Shown: one piece after another, positions 13,995 through 23,071 of the stretch
How positions within the stretch are numbered: position 1 is the first letter of the stretch
Layout of the letters: each line of letters opens with the position of its first letter
From: an uncultured Geobacteraceae bacterium
Lineage (GTDB): Bacteria > Desulfobacterota > Desulfuromonadia > Geobacterales > Pseudopelobacteraceae
NCBI GenBank assembly: GCA_903939115.1
Contig: CAJAFV010000028.1
Location: 1 to 64,000, forward strand
Direction of reading: 5' to 3'
DNA: 64,000 nt
Program-made: the position numbers and the translations under genes
Notes under the pieces: generated by a model
Database searches by the model: none
Seen by the model: the letters and a program-made list of their open reading frames with translations, nothing else
Told to the model about the DNA's origin: nothing

Positions 13995-16900
13995 ATGTTG
14001 ATGTCGCATTATAATAAGGTCATGGGACTGCGCAAAAAAACGAGTTTGGTACTATGTACGATAATTGTACTTTGCTGTTGTATGTTTTTTGGCCTGTCTC
14101 AACCAAGAACAGTGTGGGCAGGTTCCTTACCGACAACTGTTACTCTCGCATCAAGTTTAAACCCTGCCACGGCAAAACAGCTAACTACCTTCACCGCTAG
14201 GGTCTATCCAAGCAATTCCACTGGAACAGTTACGTTCTTGAATGGTTCAACGATCCTTGGTAGTGCATCGCTTTCAGATGGAACTGCAACTTACAGCACA
14301 TCAGCACTGGTTGGAGGCAGTCACAGTATCACTGCCACATATTCCGGCGACAGCAGCTACGATGCTTCTACATCATTAGTTGTGACCCAAGTGGTGGACA
14401 AGATTCAAACCACCACAACAATGATATCTACAAGCCCCAATCCCTCCACTTATATGCAGCAAACCGTTACATTTACAGCAACGGTGACGCCATCTACTGC
14501 CACCGGATCTATGGCGTTTATGGACGGAGCGACATTCTTAGGCGGAGGAAGCCTTAGTAATGGCTCTGTCACTTACACGCACTCAGCCAGTAATAGTGTT
14601 GCCATTGAAACAGGTAATCGCAACATTACTGTTGTTTATTACGGCGACAGTTATCACTTAGGCTCCTCGTCGCAATCTGCTACTCAGACGGTTAATAAGG
14701 CCAACACCTCAATATTAATAATGGGTTCTACTACTGAGGATGCCACTTGGATTTCCACTAAATATCCGTCAGAAGGGCAGAAGATTAATCTGAACTTTTC
14801 TCTGAGCGGGACTTGGTCATCATTATCTCCCCTATCGGGCTCAGTCACCATTATGGAAGGGGCAACTGTTTTAGGTAGCACTGCCCTTCCGGATGTGGAT
14901 AATAGTGTCAGTATTTCATCTCTTTCAGTTGGTACCCACAATGTCTTGGCCGTTTTCTCTGGTGACAGCAACCACAATAGTTCGACCTCAGTGGCCTACA
15001 CCATAACCGTATTACTACAATCCACTCTTTCAACCACAAATGTAGGCGTCAACCAAGTCTCCGTGGTTTTACAACCCAACACAGCCACTTCCGGTAGTTT
15101 CACGATTTTGCCAGGTGTCTATGCGAAGTGCGGTTATGTATCTCCTGTAGCGCAGGGAACGATGCCGCTTTCGGCCAACAATCCTTCAAGCTTCACGATT
15201 CATAATCTTACTCCCGGTACCGCTTATACTGTCTGTGCTGATATTGTTGGTAGCACCACTAAGTTAAGAACAAACTTCAGCACTTTGACGCTTCCACCGT
15301 ATGTTAACTCGAACTGGGAAGCAATTGGAAGCGCCAATCCATATGCATCTTCAATAGCTTTTGCCCCAGATGGCACACCATACGTAGCATCAAATGCTGG
15401 TGTAAAAAAGTTTGACGGAAGTTCTTGGCAAATGGTTGGTGGTAGCGAGTTTTCAGTTGGTGGTGTTTATGGCTCTGAGATATCGCTTGCTTTTGCTCCA
15501 GACGGCACTCCATACGTGGCCTACGCAGACCGTAACTATGGTGATAATATAACGGTTCGAAGATTCAACGGCACTTCATGGGATGTTATTGGAAACGCAG
15601 GATTCGTATTTGGGACTTATTATGTAAAACTTGCCTTCGCCCCGAATGGAATCCCTTATGTTGCCTACTCTGGTAATAATAAAGGAATTGCACAATTAAA
15701 TGGTAACTCGTGGACGTTGATTCCAGCTAATGGACCTGGAATCACATCGGCAAATATTTTCATGTCATTTACTATCGCCCCGGATGGAACCCCGTATATA
15801 GCATACTATGGTAACTCATATAGTTTGAATACATCAGTAATAAAATATACTGGCGGTTTATGGACCCTTGTTGGAAGTGCCAACTTTGCAGGTAATTACT
15901 CAGATTATATATCACTTGCTATAGCTAATGACGGAACTCCATATGTTTTACTTCCCGATATTTACAATGCCGAAAAAATGTCTGTAATGAAATTTAGTGG
16001 CGGTGCATGGGTTAAGGTTGGTAATGCCGGATTATCGTCTAATGCTTACGGGTTCTTGTCAATTGAAATCGCATCTGATGGTTCTCCTTACATTGCCTGT
16101 TCAGGATCCACAACATCGGCCGTAATGAGATTTAACGGCAGTTCATGGGATGTGATTGGAAGTACTGTCTCCGCAGGTGGAAAAGCAAATCTTGCACTTG
16201 CACCGGATGGCAAGCCCTATGTAGCCTATCAATCAGCAAATGTTTACAAACTGTCACAACAGCAAACCACAACCATCAACTTAATTAACCGACAAAACCC
16301 ACTCGCAAAAGTTACTAACGCTTCATCGGTAACCTTTCGTATCACCTTTGCGAGTCCGGTCAGCGGGCTTACCGCCAGCAATTTCAACCTTAGCAGTGCG
16401 ATTACCAGCGTAACTCCACTGGATGGTTCTCCAGCAAATCAATGGGATATCACTGTAAATACAGCGACATTGGCGGAAGGAGCTGGCTGGCTGAATGTAG
16501 TGAATGCCACGAACATCATCCCTATTGTTACTACGCCGCTTCCTTTCGGTGATTATTCAGTCTGGCCTACCCCTGCTGATGGAACGGGTATCGACCTTTT
16601 TACTCATTCGTATAAGTTAGATCGTACTCCACCAACAATTACAATCCCAGCGTATGAGCTTTCTCCTATTATTGAAGCAACTGATCAATTTGGGGCACTT
16701 TTCACATTCCACCCAACAGTTTCGGATTCGTCAGATCCTGCTCCCACACTTACTTGGAGTCCGGTACTTAGCCGTTATCCATTTGGCGCGACTACTGTTA
16801 CATTCACGGCCACAGATTGGGTAGGCAATACTTCAACAAAACAAGTTACTGTAACAGTTCGTGATACGGTTGCCCCTTCAGTGATTTATTTAAATGCTCA

Positions 16901-18569
16901 GCCATCATCGTCCCAGATACAGCTTAATTGGGCTGGTTATGATGTAGCAAACAGTATTTCCTATATTCTCATGGGTGGTTTAACTCCACCTGCCAACTGT
17001 AGCGGAACTCCACTGTACTCAGGGACAAATACGACATTTACTCATACAGATCTGATGCCATCAACTAACTATTTCTACTTGCTCTGTGTAACTGACAAGG
17101 CCGGCTACTCCAGCTCGAAAGCTAGAAACACCTCAACTCTGACACCTCTGCCGACAATTAGCGGCTCACCAACCACGAATGTTATCTTGGGAGCTGCCTA
17201 CAGCTTCATTCCCACAACTTCGTACGCTAACATCTTCAGCATTAGTGGTACTATTCCTCCAGGATTCAACTTTAATACCACAACCGGCGTCCTGAGTGGC
17301 ACTCCGATTACCAGCGGAACCTACAATAATATAGTCATCACTGCCGCCAATGTCAGTGGCAGTACATCACTGGCAGCCTTCACGCTAACTGTCGAGAAAG
17401 CAACGCCAAGTATCACAACAGCACCGTCTGCTACTGGAATATCTTTCGGCCAGGCACTCTCCGCTTCGACACTCTCTGGTGGCGCAGGATCGGTATCCGG
17501 CAGCTTCACCTTTACCGCTCCGGCAACAGTACCTTCTGCAGTAGGCAACTACAGCGCTGCAATTACTTTCACTCCAACCGATACCGCTAACTACAACACT
17601 GTAAGCGGCACGGTTAACGTTACGGTAGCCGCTCTAATCAACGGCGCCTGCGGATCCGCCAATACTAGTTTCGTTTCTGCCGCGCCTTCTGCCAACCTCT
17701 GCAACCCCGGCATACCAACAACGGTTGTCGGCAGCGGTCCGTGGGGCTGGAAATGCATCAGTGTCAACGGTGGCTCCAGCGCTAGTTGCACCGCAAACGT
17801 CCTGAACCCGACACCTGTCGTTACGGCTGCACCTCCTGCTGTCAACTACACGACTGTCAAAGACGGCACCACCTTTGACATCTTCCGTTCTGAAGCAGGA
17901 AAGACCTATACTGCAGTGGCAACCGCAGTCACTACGCCCATCTACACCGATGCGACGGCATTGAAACCGAACACCGTCTACCAGTATGCCGTATCCTCAG
18001 ACGCCGATCCGACTCCGACAGTATTTACGACGGTTCGTACTCCGCTTTACAACGGCTGGAACATCGTTGCTGTGCCTTACAGCACCGGCAGTACCACCCC
18101 GGCCAGCTTCTTCAGCAATACCATCGGCACCGTCTTTGAATGGCAGCCAAGTGGCGCAACTATCGAGAGCAGCACATCTCAACTCGGTTCATACGCAGTT
18201 GTCTCCAACTTCACTCCCGGCAAAGCATACTTTGTCAAAACCGCTACTGGCAGCGACACCCTGCTGGCTAACAGCGGTGGCTCCGCAGGTCCGACCAGCA
18301 CCACTGTAACCCTGAATCCTGGCTGGACTATGATATCCAACCCAAACACCACCAACAAGACTGATATCAAAAACAGTTGGCTGATCGACGGCAATCCACT
18401 TGCCAACGCCATTACCGGTAACAAGATCGGCGGCGGCATCTACTGGTGGAACGGCAGCGCATATGATTCCTGGTCGATTGTCGGTGATTCGTCGCTCCAG
18501 ATAGAACCCTGGAAAGGCTACTGGATATTGAATATGGATACTGTGCCCCATACACTAACAATTCAGTAG
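13995..18569 (+). CDS. Giant secreted multi-domain surface protein with seven propeller repeats
   Basis: A 1524-residue secreted protein. After a signal peptide (to about 43) come three Ig-like repeats (about 48-335) with the YSGDSSYD-type ending, and a fibronectin-like part. Seven repeats of the form APDGTPYVAY...FNGSSWDVIG follow (about 445-755) and probably make a seven-bladed propeller. Then come an HYR-like domain (about 880-960), further Ig/FN3-like domains, and a putative Ig domain with GSPTTNVILGAAYSF. A Cys-containing stretch (about 1215-1260) and a C-terminal domain ending ...VPHTLTIQ complete the chain. It has no sorting tail. GGAGGA six bases before the ATG fixes the start. Function: probable adhesin or matrix protein; first gene under riboswitch 2. 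Confidence 0.85.
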   Translation: MLMSHYNKVMGLRKKTSLVLCTIIVLCCCMFFGLSQPRTVWAGSLPTTVTLASSLNPATAKQLTTFTARVYPSNSTGTVTFLNGSTILGSASLSDGTATYSTSALVGGSHSITATYSGDSSYDASTSLVVTQVVDKIQTTTTMISTSPNPSTYMQQTVTFTATVTPSTATGSMAFMDGATFLGGGSLSNGSVTYTHSASNSVAIETGNRNITVVYYGDSYHLGSSSQSATQTVNKANTSILIMGSTTEDATWISTKYPSEGQKINLNFSLSGTWSSLSPLSGSVTIMEGATVLGSTALPDVDNSVSISSLSVGTHNVLAVFSGDSNHNSSTSVAYTITVLLQSTLSTTNVGVNQVSVVLQPNTATSGSFTILPGVYAKCGYVSPVAQGTMPLSANNPSSFTIHNLTPGTAYTVCADIVGSTTKLRTNFSTLTLPPYVNSNWEAIGSANPYASSIAFAPDGTPYVASNAGVKKFDGSSWQMVGGSEFSVGGVYGSEISLAFAPDGTPYVAYADRNYGDNITVRRFNGTSWDVIGNAGFVFGTYYVKLAFAPNGIPYVAYSGNNKGIAQLNGNSWTLIPANGPGITSANIFMSFTIAPDGTPYIAYYGNSYSLNTSVIKYTGGLWTLVGSANFAGNYSDYISLAIANDGTPYVLLPDIYNAEKMSVMKFSGGAWVKVGNAGLSSNAYGFLSIEIASDGSPYIACSGSTTSAVMRFNGSSWDVIGSTVSAGGKANLALAPDGKPYVAYQSANVYKLSQQQTTTINLINRQNPLAKVTNASSVTFRITFASPVSGLTASNFNLSSAITSVTPLDGSPANQWDITVNTATLAEGAGWLNVVNATNIIPIVTTPLPFGDYSVWPTPADGTGIDLFTHSYKLDRTPPTITIPAYELSPIIEATDQFGALFTFHPTVSDSSDPAPTLTWSPVLSRYPFGATTVTFTATDWVGNTSTKQVTVTVRDTVAPSVIYLNAQPSSSQIQLNWAGYDVANSISYILMGGLTPPANCSGTPLYSGTNTTFTHTDLMPSTNYFYLLCVTDKAGYSSSKARNTSTLTPLPTISGSPTTNVILGAAYSFIPTTSYANIFSISGTIPPGFNFNTTTGVLSGTPITSGTYNNIVITAANVSGSTSLAAFTLTVEKATPSITTAPSATGISFGQALSASTLSGGAGSVSGSFTFTAPATVPSAVGNYSAAITFTPTDTANYNTVSGTVNVTVAALINGACGSANTSFVSAAPSANLCNPGIPTTVVGSGPWGWKCISVNGGSSASCTANVLNPTPVVTAAPPAVNYTTVKDGTTFDIFRSEAGKTYTAVATAVTTPIYTDATALKPNTVYQYAVSSDADPTPTVFTTVRTPLYNGWNIVAVPYSTGSTTPASFFSNTIGTVFEWQPSGATIESSTSQLGSYAVVSNFTPGKAYFVKTATGSDTLLANSGGSAGPTSTTVTLNPGWTMISNPNTTNKTDIKNSWLIDGNPLANAITGNKIGGGIYWWNGSAYDSWSIVGDSSLQIEPWKGYWILNMDTVPHTLTIQ

Positions 18570-18575
18570 GGGAGC

Positions 18576-19091
18576 ATGCGTGACGCAATAAGCATAGCAG
18601 CACTTCTGGCAACAGCACTTACCCTGACAGCAACGGCGGCCTTTGGCTTCTCGCCCCTGACCGCCACGGTCAAAGTTTCAAACGGCACCCTGTATGACTA
18701 TGTTGTCATCGGTGAACACGCCGAAGCAACCGATGGCTTTGATAACGCTTATGACACCATATCACCGGGGAACCTGAATGCCACTATGGGTCAACCGTTT
18801 ATCAGTGTCACCATCCCGCACCCGGACTGGCAAGAGGCCGCACGGGAGTTGCGGGGAGATATTCGCGCCCCGGCAAAGAATCAACAATGGCGACTGAGCA
18901 TCAAATCGAGTCTGCCGAAGGATACACCACTGACAGTAATACTCCAAATGGAAGTCTCTTCCCTGCCACATGGAGTAAAACTGAAAGTGCAGGACAAAAA
19001 CAAGGAAATTGACCTGATGAATGGCATCACTATTCTGGCAGCGGGGCCGGGCGAAACAACTACAGTACTCATTAGCGCAGAGCAACCATAA
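18576..19091 (+). CDS. Secreted hypothetical protein of the XrtH locus
   Basis: A 171-residue protein with signal peptide (1-24, cleavage after FGF or AFG). The mature part is a single beta-rich domain without Cys. I do not recognise a family. AGGGGAGC lies just before the ATG and the start is only seven bases after the stop of the giant surface protein, so the two are co-translated or closely coupled. Placed between that protein and a sorting-tail protein, it may be a minor component or a chaperone of the same surface structure; this is inference from position. Confidence 0.75.
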   Translation: MRDAISIAALLATALTLTATAAFGFSPLTATVKVSNGTLYDYVVIGEHAEATDGFDNAYDTISPGNLNATMGQPFISVTIPHPDWQEAARELRGDIRAPAKNQQWRLSIKSSLPKDTPLTVILQMEVSSLPHGVKLKVQDKNKEIDLMNGITILAAGPGETTTVLISAEQP

Positions 19092-19105
19092 GAAGGGGAC
19101 AAACC

Positions 19106-19957
19106 ATGAAGAGAAACCTTAAAATTGTATCTACACTCACGCTCTCGGCACTCATCATCATGAGCCTGTATCTGTTCAGCTTTGCCGATCCACCCGGGCC
19201 ACCTGCACCACCGACAATTTCCGGTTCACCGACCACGACTGTAACAGTGGGAACAGCATACAGCTTTGCACCATCGTCAGCCAATGCCACTGGTTTCGCC
19301 AACACTGGAACCATCTTGCCGTCATGGCTTACACTTAATACGACAACTGGGGCTTTGACCGGCACACCGACAACGGCTGGAACTGTCGGCAACATTATCA
19401 TTACAGCTTCTAATGCCGCCGGTTCAATGTCGCTACCTGCCTTTACAATTACTGTTGCACCAAGCCTGTCAGTTGACACTACTTCGCCAAAACTGACCGC
19501 TCTTTCTTTTACGCCAACGACTCTTAATGTTGGTACCTCTGGCCAGTCAATCATCGTGAAGACATCTGCAACTGACGATTCATCCGGGATATATAATGTG
19601 AGCGTCAACATTACAGCCCCTTCCGGATACGGTTACAGCGCTGTAAATATCCTGCAATCAGGAAACAATTTGAACGGTAACTACCAGTACACTTATTCTC
19701 TGCCCAAAAATTCGGAAACTGGTACGTGGCATGTATCATTCATTTCGATGACTGATAATGCTGGCAATACCAGTTCTTATTGGGAGAATGACCTGAAATC
19801 CTTGGGTTATTCCACTACATTCCAAGTTTCTTCTGGAAGCTCTGGCACTTCGGGTGGCAACACCAGTGGCACTCAAGTCCCTGTCATGGACGGAATCTGG
19901 ATGCTTCCTGGCGTATTGGCGGGTCTTGGCTTGTTCGCTCGTAGACGCAAGGAATAA
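19106..19957 (+). CDS. Secreted Ig-like protein with XrtH-type sorting tail (second copy)
   Basis: A 283-residue protein: signal peptide (1-28), Pro-rich linker, putative Ig domain (about 34-115: ISGSPTTTVTVGTAYSF, TGALTGTPTTAGTVGNI), and a second beta domain (about 125-235). A Ser/Gly linker leads to the tail VPVMDGIWMLPGVLAGLGLF then ARRRKE. The tail has the three parts needed for exosortase H: motif, helix, basic end. The exosortase gene begins six bases after its stop, which strongly suggests that this protein is its substrate. AAGGGGAC lies before the ATG. Outside the tail and the Ig domain it is not similar to the 12295-13299 protein. Confidence 0.85.
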   Translation: MKRNLKIVSTLTLSALIIMSLYLFSFADPPGPPAPPTISGSPTTTVTVGTAYSFAPSSANATGFANTGTILPSWLTLNTTTGALTGTPTTAGTVGNIIITASNAAGSMSLPAFTITVAPSLSVDTTSPKLTALSFTPTTLNVGTSGQSIIVKTSATDDSSGIYNVSVNITAPSGYGYSAVNILQSGNNLNGNYQYTYSLPKNSETGTWHVSFISMTDNAGNTSSYWENDLKSLGYSTTFQVSSGSSGTSGGNTSGTQVPVMDGIWMLPGVLAGLGLFARRRKE

Positions 19958-19962
19958 CCCGC

Positions 19963-20553
19963 TTGGCAAAGAAGAAGAGAAAGCTCGACTCGGAACCGAT
20001 CCGAGTCGAGCAACCAATACAAAAAGAAGCCGTGGTGAGCAATCGACCAGGCTTTTCGCCATTGATTAAGACCTGTGTGTTGTTCGCAGTAATCCTGATG
20101 GCGCTCCACGCTTTCACTTGGGCTATCGCTCTCAAAGGATACATCAACTGGGGTTATGGCACCGCCCATATCGTTTCCAGTATCCTTAACTCAACAGGAA
20201 TACAGAACTTAGTTGATGGCAATATCATCACACTTCGCAACGATACCTGGAACGTCACATCTGAATGCACCGCCGTCAATGCCGTGTTCCTCTTCATTTC
20301 ATTCATTCTGGCTTATACTTCTACCATCAGATCAAAGGGAGTAGGACTCATAACGGGAGTACCACTGATCCTGACAGTCAACATCCTCCGGCTGGTGGTC
20401 CTTGGCTGGGTAACTGAATACTGGCCGAAGCAGGCAAAGCTGTTCCATGACTATGTCTGGGAAACCATCTTTCTCTTCTTCATAATTGCGCTCTGGTTCG
20501 TTTGGATCAGTCTGGTGGTGAATCGTGAAAAGACTTCTACCGTTCCTGCTTAG
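19963..20553 (+). CDS. xrtH: Exosortase H-type protein (XrtH-like sorting transpeptidase)
   Basis: A 196-residue integral membrane protein of the exosortase/archaeosortase family, short like XrtH. A basic N-terminus is followed by about five membrane helices. The catalytic triad is visible: Cys102 in ECTAVNAVF, Arg143 in NILRLVVLG, and His162 in FHDYVWE. It should cut substrates at the IPTL/VPxM-type motif at the periplasmic face of the inner membrane. Translation starts at TTG, six bases after the stop of a sorting-tail protein, so coupling is likely. The next gene is the associated membrane protein usually found with XrtH, which supports the subtype. A truncated duplicate lies at 13303-13467. 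Confidence 0.85.
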   Translation: MAKKKRKLDSEPIRVEQPIQKEAVVSNRPGFSPLIKTCVLFAVILMALHAFTWAIALKGYINWGYGTAHIVSSILNSTGIQNLVDGNIITLRNDTWNVTSECTAVNAVFLFISFILAYTSTIRSKGVGLITGVPLILTVNILRLVVLGWVTEYWPKQAKLFHDYVWETIFLFFIIALWFVWISLVVNREKTSTVPA

Positions 20554-20983
20554 GCTGATCGTCATATCGCTATTATTCTTGCCGGTGCTGTCACCGCTGC
20601 ACTCAGCATACAAGTTTGTCGTCCGTGGACTGAGCAACGCTGCTCTGCCTGCAGGAATGTCTGTGGTCGAACTCCCGTATGACGGTTCTGGCTATCTTTA
20701 CACTTTTCTTATCTTGATCTTGGGTGTCCCTGGCTTGTCTGTGAAGAAGCGTATCATAGGTGTCATTACGGGGATATGTTTGTTTGTCGGTGCTGATTTC
20801 TTTATGGCGGGGGTTTGGTTGGGGTATATGAAGCCTGAGAAGATGTCGTTGGGAAGTATGGCTGTCGAGTACGGATATATCGTTTTTGTCCATTATCTGC
20901 TGCCGTTTTTACTTTGGTTAGCGTTTGCCTTCAGAGAGATAGAAGGATTGATGCGGGGTGTTAAGCTGAATCATCTTGGTTGA
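20525..20983 (+). CDS. Exosortase H-associated membrane protein
   Basis: A 152-residue membrane protein with about four helices, first at 5-25 and last near 120-140, and a basic cytoplasmic tail. It overlaps the end of the exosortase gene by 29 bases and starts at GTG. A membrane protein of this size directly behind XrtH is a known companion of that exosortase subtype; its role is not established, but it may help to present substrates or stabilise the enzyme. It ends the surface locus; a clear terminator is not seen behind it. Confidence 0.75.
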   Translation: MKRLLPFLLRLIVISLLFLPVLSPLHSAYKFVVRGLSNAALPAGMSVVELPYDGSGYLYTFLILILGVPGLSVKKRIIGVITGICLFVGADFFMAGVWLGYMKPEKMSLGSMAVEYGYIVFVHYLLPFLLWLAFAFREIEGLMRGVKLNHLG

Positions 20984-21114
20984 GTTTGCGGAATTGGGTG
21001 TAAATAGGGGACTTGTTGTCTCTCCCCGCAGGCTCCCGCAGGGCATAGAAGGCTTCGATTGCAGGGGTTAGTGTAACCTTGGGCTTAAAGGGGCTAGGCG
21101 GGGCGCTGCCCGCC

Positions 21115-21258
21115 TCAGCAAGCATAAGAGCCGAGAATGGTAACTAGCTCCCGGTGGCCCTTGACCTTGACACGCAGCACGCAGAAGCCGGACTCCTCGC
21201 TGTGGAAAGTTACCCGTTCAACGGAGCCTGATAGCCGCTCGATGGGTGCGTCCGACAT
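21115..21258 (-). pseudogene. Fragment of a RecD2/TraA-type helicase (N-terminal 47 codons)
   Basis: From an ATG at 21258 the frame reads MSDAPIERLSGSVERVTFHS and then VLRVKVKGHRELVTILGSY before a stop at 21115. This matches the first 50 or so residues of RecD2-type helicases, which begin with an OB-like GxVxRVTFxxxExGFxVLRV block. The full protein has more than 700 residues and the motor domains are missing, so this is a broken gene. A GC-rich hairpin (21096-21113) follows the stop. Confidence 0.7.
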
Positions 21259-21281
21259 ATGTGTGGGACTTTTAAAGCCGG

Positions 21282-21557
21282 TCACTTGTTAATCGCCGCC
21301 TTCAACAGAGCACTTGGCTTAAATGACAATATGCGCCGGGCTTCTATGGTAAGTTCCTCGCCTGTTGCCGGATTCCTGCCTCTACGATCTTTCTTCTGCT
21401 TAACTTCAAAGTTCCCGAAGCCGGATATCTTTAGATTTTCCCCTGACTCAAGAGTGCTCTTCATTATTGCAAAGACCGCCTCCACCATCTCTGCGGACTC
21501 TTTTCTTGCCAAACCCATTCCTTCCTGAACCTTCTCAAAAATATCTGCCTTGGTCAT
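21282..21557 (-). CDS. ihfA: IHF-alpha-like HU-family DNA-binding protein
   Basis: A 91-residue protein of the HU/IHF family. It has the N-terminal helices MTKADIFEKVQEGMGLARKE, the GFGNFEVKQKKDRRGRNPAT beta-arm region and the conserved RNPATGE tip with the DNA-intercalating Pro. Features such as LSFKPSALLK point to the alpha subunit of IHF. AGGGGAG lies six to seven bases before the ATG. It lies in the decayed integrative element and not beside pheT, where the main ihfA gene of many bacteria sits, so it is probably a second, element-borne copy able to pair with the IhfB coded at 23771. Confidence 0.8.
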   Translation of the reverse strand: MTKADIFEKVQEGMGLARKESAEMVEAVFAIMKSTLESGENLKISGFGNFEVKQKKDRRGRNPATGEELTIEARRILSFKPSALLKAAINK

Positions 21558-22158
21558 TGTACGCTCCCCTTACTTTATATGGGCAGAATGTAACGATACT
21601 TACGGCTTAGGTCAATCATTATACGGGCGTCTGTAGCAGTACCGGAGTTTCGCCCCGCCGCCCGCCCCATACTACAATACCGCAAGAGAGACACTACAAA
21701 AGAGGGAAGAATAATTGGTGAAGAATAAAGCATAATATGACTATAAATCTACAATTTAAGTAGATTATTTAGCATTGTTTTGCTTTATATTTTTAGTGCC
21801 TATGTATCTAATATTGCAGCAATAACATACTCGGCTTGGGGGATTATAGGTTAACTGATACGGGCTTATTTGTCTTTCTGGACTATATCAATGGCTGTGA
21901 ACGCTCACCTGCTATTGCATTTAATGCCACAAAAGCCTGTAGTGGCGGCGCTTTACAGAGCTTTAAGACAAGAGATAGAGCGGCTGTCAGAAAGAATTTA
22001 TTCGCCTTCCCTGAGCGAGAGTAGCACAATATTTTAATTCGTGGCACGATTTTACCGGCAAGATGGAATCCTTACTCTATAAAGCGTTCCTAGTTAAGAA
22101 GGAGCGGCCGCCAATTAAGCAGCCGCCCCACATTATAATTCAACCATCACAAAAGCTC
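21558..22158. other. AT-rich non-coding stretch of the integrative element
   Basis: I find no gene with a credible start in these 600 bases; the plus-strand frame at 21836-22024 has no ribosome site. A perfect 7-bp inverted repeat AATCTAC/GTAGATT (21746-21752 and 21760-21766) is present once. The base composition is lower in GC than the core genes to the right. Confidence 0.4.
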
Positions 22159-22788
22159 TTAATAATCAAATAGCAGGCTACTAAATGGAGCATCTGTTTT
22201 TGGATGATAGATGTCTTCAGTTTGGATTGCGCTGTTTTTATAGATTAGGTTCACCAACCAAATCGGTGCCTCTGAGATTTCTGTCTTATCCATTACATAT
22301 AACTTGCCGTCTATTGTTGACGGTTCGGCCAGGATATAACCTGAGTAAGCACGTATATCAAGCCCATCTCCAGGACAATTTATACTTGATGGAACAATGA
22401 TATTTCTAGTTTTATAGATGTAGTGGCGTCCACCGCTTGGAGTGCTTTGAGTTTTAGTTTCCGGCAATTTGCCAAACCTTTTTTCCAAAGCCTTGATGGT
22501 TTTAAAGCCATCAATGCCATTTTTACAGTCAACATCCAGAACCAGCAGGTCTCTTGTCTGAATAGCCACATTTGCCTGTGGGCATCTAGCCCACCAATAG
22601 TCGATGATCTTGAGATCTTTTGTTGCGTCACTAAAGCCGTTCGGCGTCAGTGGCTTTTTTGAGTCTGGCCAGCAGGGTAATACCATGAAGCCTTCTTTGG
22701 CATAGCTGCGTGCATACAGATGATTACGGTTGGCGTGCACTGCTGTGCTGGTCTTCTTCTGCGTTGCTTCCTGTGGTTTAGTTGCCAT
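22159..22788 (-). CDS. Stand-alone Prim-Pol (bifunctional DNA primase/polymerase N-terminal domain)
   Basis: A 209-residue protein matching the archaeo-eukaryotic primase-polymerase domain (PF09250). It shows the opening AKEGFMVLPCWPDSKKPL, the metal-binding pair in LVLDVDCKNG (Asp85, Asp87), SGGRHYIY (His122) and GLDIRAYSGYILA (Asp144). No helicase domain follows, although most family members are fused or linked to one. The start at 22788 is favoured by AAAGGAG nine bases before it. The same frame stays open to 22911, and an ATG at 22881 also has AGGAG upstream, so an N-terminal basic extension of about 31 residues is possible. Probably the replication primase of the decayed integrative element. 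Confidence 0.8.
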   Translation of the reverse strand: MATKPQEATQKKTSTAVHANRNHLYARSYAKEGFMVLPCWPDSKKPLTPNGFSDATKDLKIIDYWWARCPQANVAIQTRDLLVLDVDCKNGIDGFKTIKALEKRFGKLPETKTQSTPSGGRHYIYKTRNIIVPSSINCPGDGLDIRAYSGYILAEPSTIDGKLYVMDKTEISEAPIWLVNLIYKNSAIQTEDIYHPKTDAPFSSLLFDY

Positions 22789-22910
22789 GATGTGTATCTC
22801 CTTTGTGTGTCGGCTCTTTGGCCGTTTGGTTACCTTTGCCTCTTCTTCCTGAACTACTTTTACTTTTGCTTCATTCATCATGGCTGGCTCCTGATTTTTT
22901 ACCTTGGCCA

Positions 22911-22962
22911 TAAAAAAAACGGCACAAAGCCAAGCTATTACGCTTGTAACTCTGTGCCGTTT
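22911..22962 (-). terminator. Terminator hairpin upstream of the Prim-Pol gene
   Basis: Minus strand: a perfect 10-bp stem (22962-22953 with 22926-22917) around a smaller AAGC/GCTT hairpin, followed by eight T. It probably ends the 23072-23422 frame. Confidence 0.8.
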
Positions 22963-23071
22963 GTCGAAGCGTCCGCAGTATTTCAGCGGAAACCAGATGT
23001 TACGGAATCAGTGGCGGCGACGAGGAGGAACCAATGCCTTCTGCAAGGTGTCCTCAGTCAGTGAATACTAT

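Noticed and set aside
21740-21770. AATCTAC/GTAGATT hairpin resembling a Cas12a-type crRNA repeat stem
   Set aside because: It occurs once, has no spacer array and no cas gene nearby; AT-rich DNA gives such hairpins by chance.
21836-22024. 62-codon frame on the plus strand in the gene-poor stretch
   Set aside because: No ribosome site, no recognisable sequence and AT-rich surroundings.
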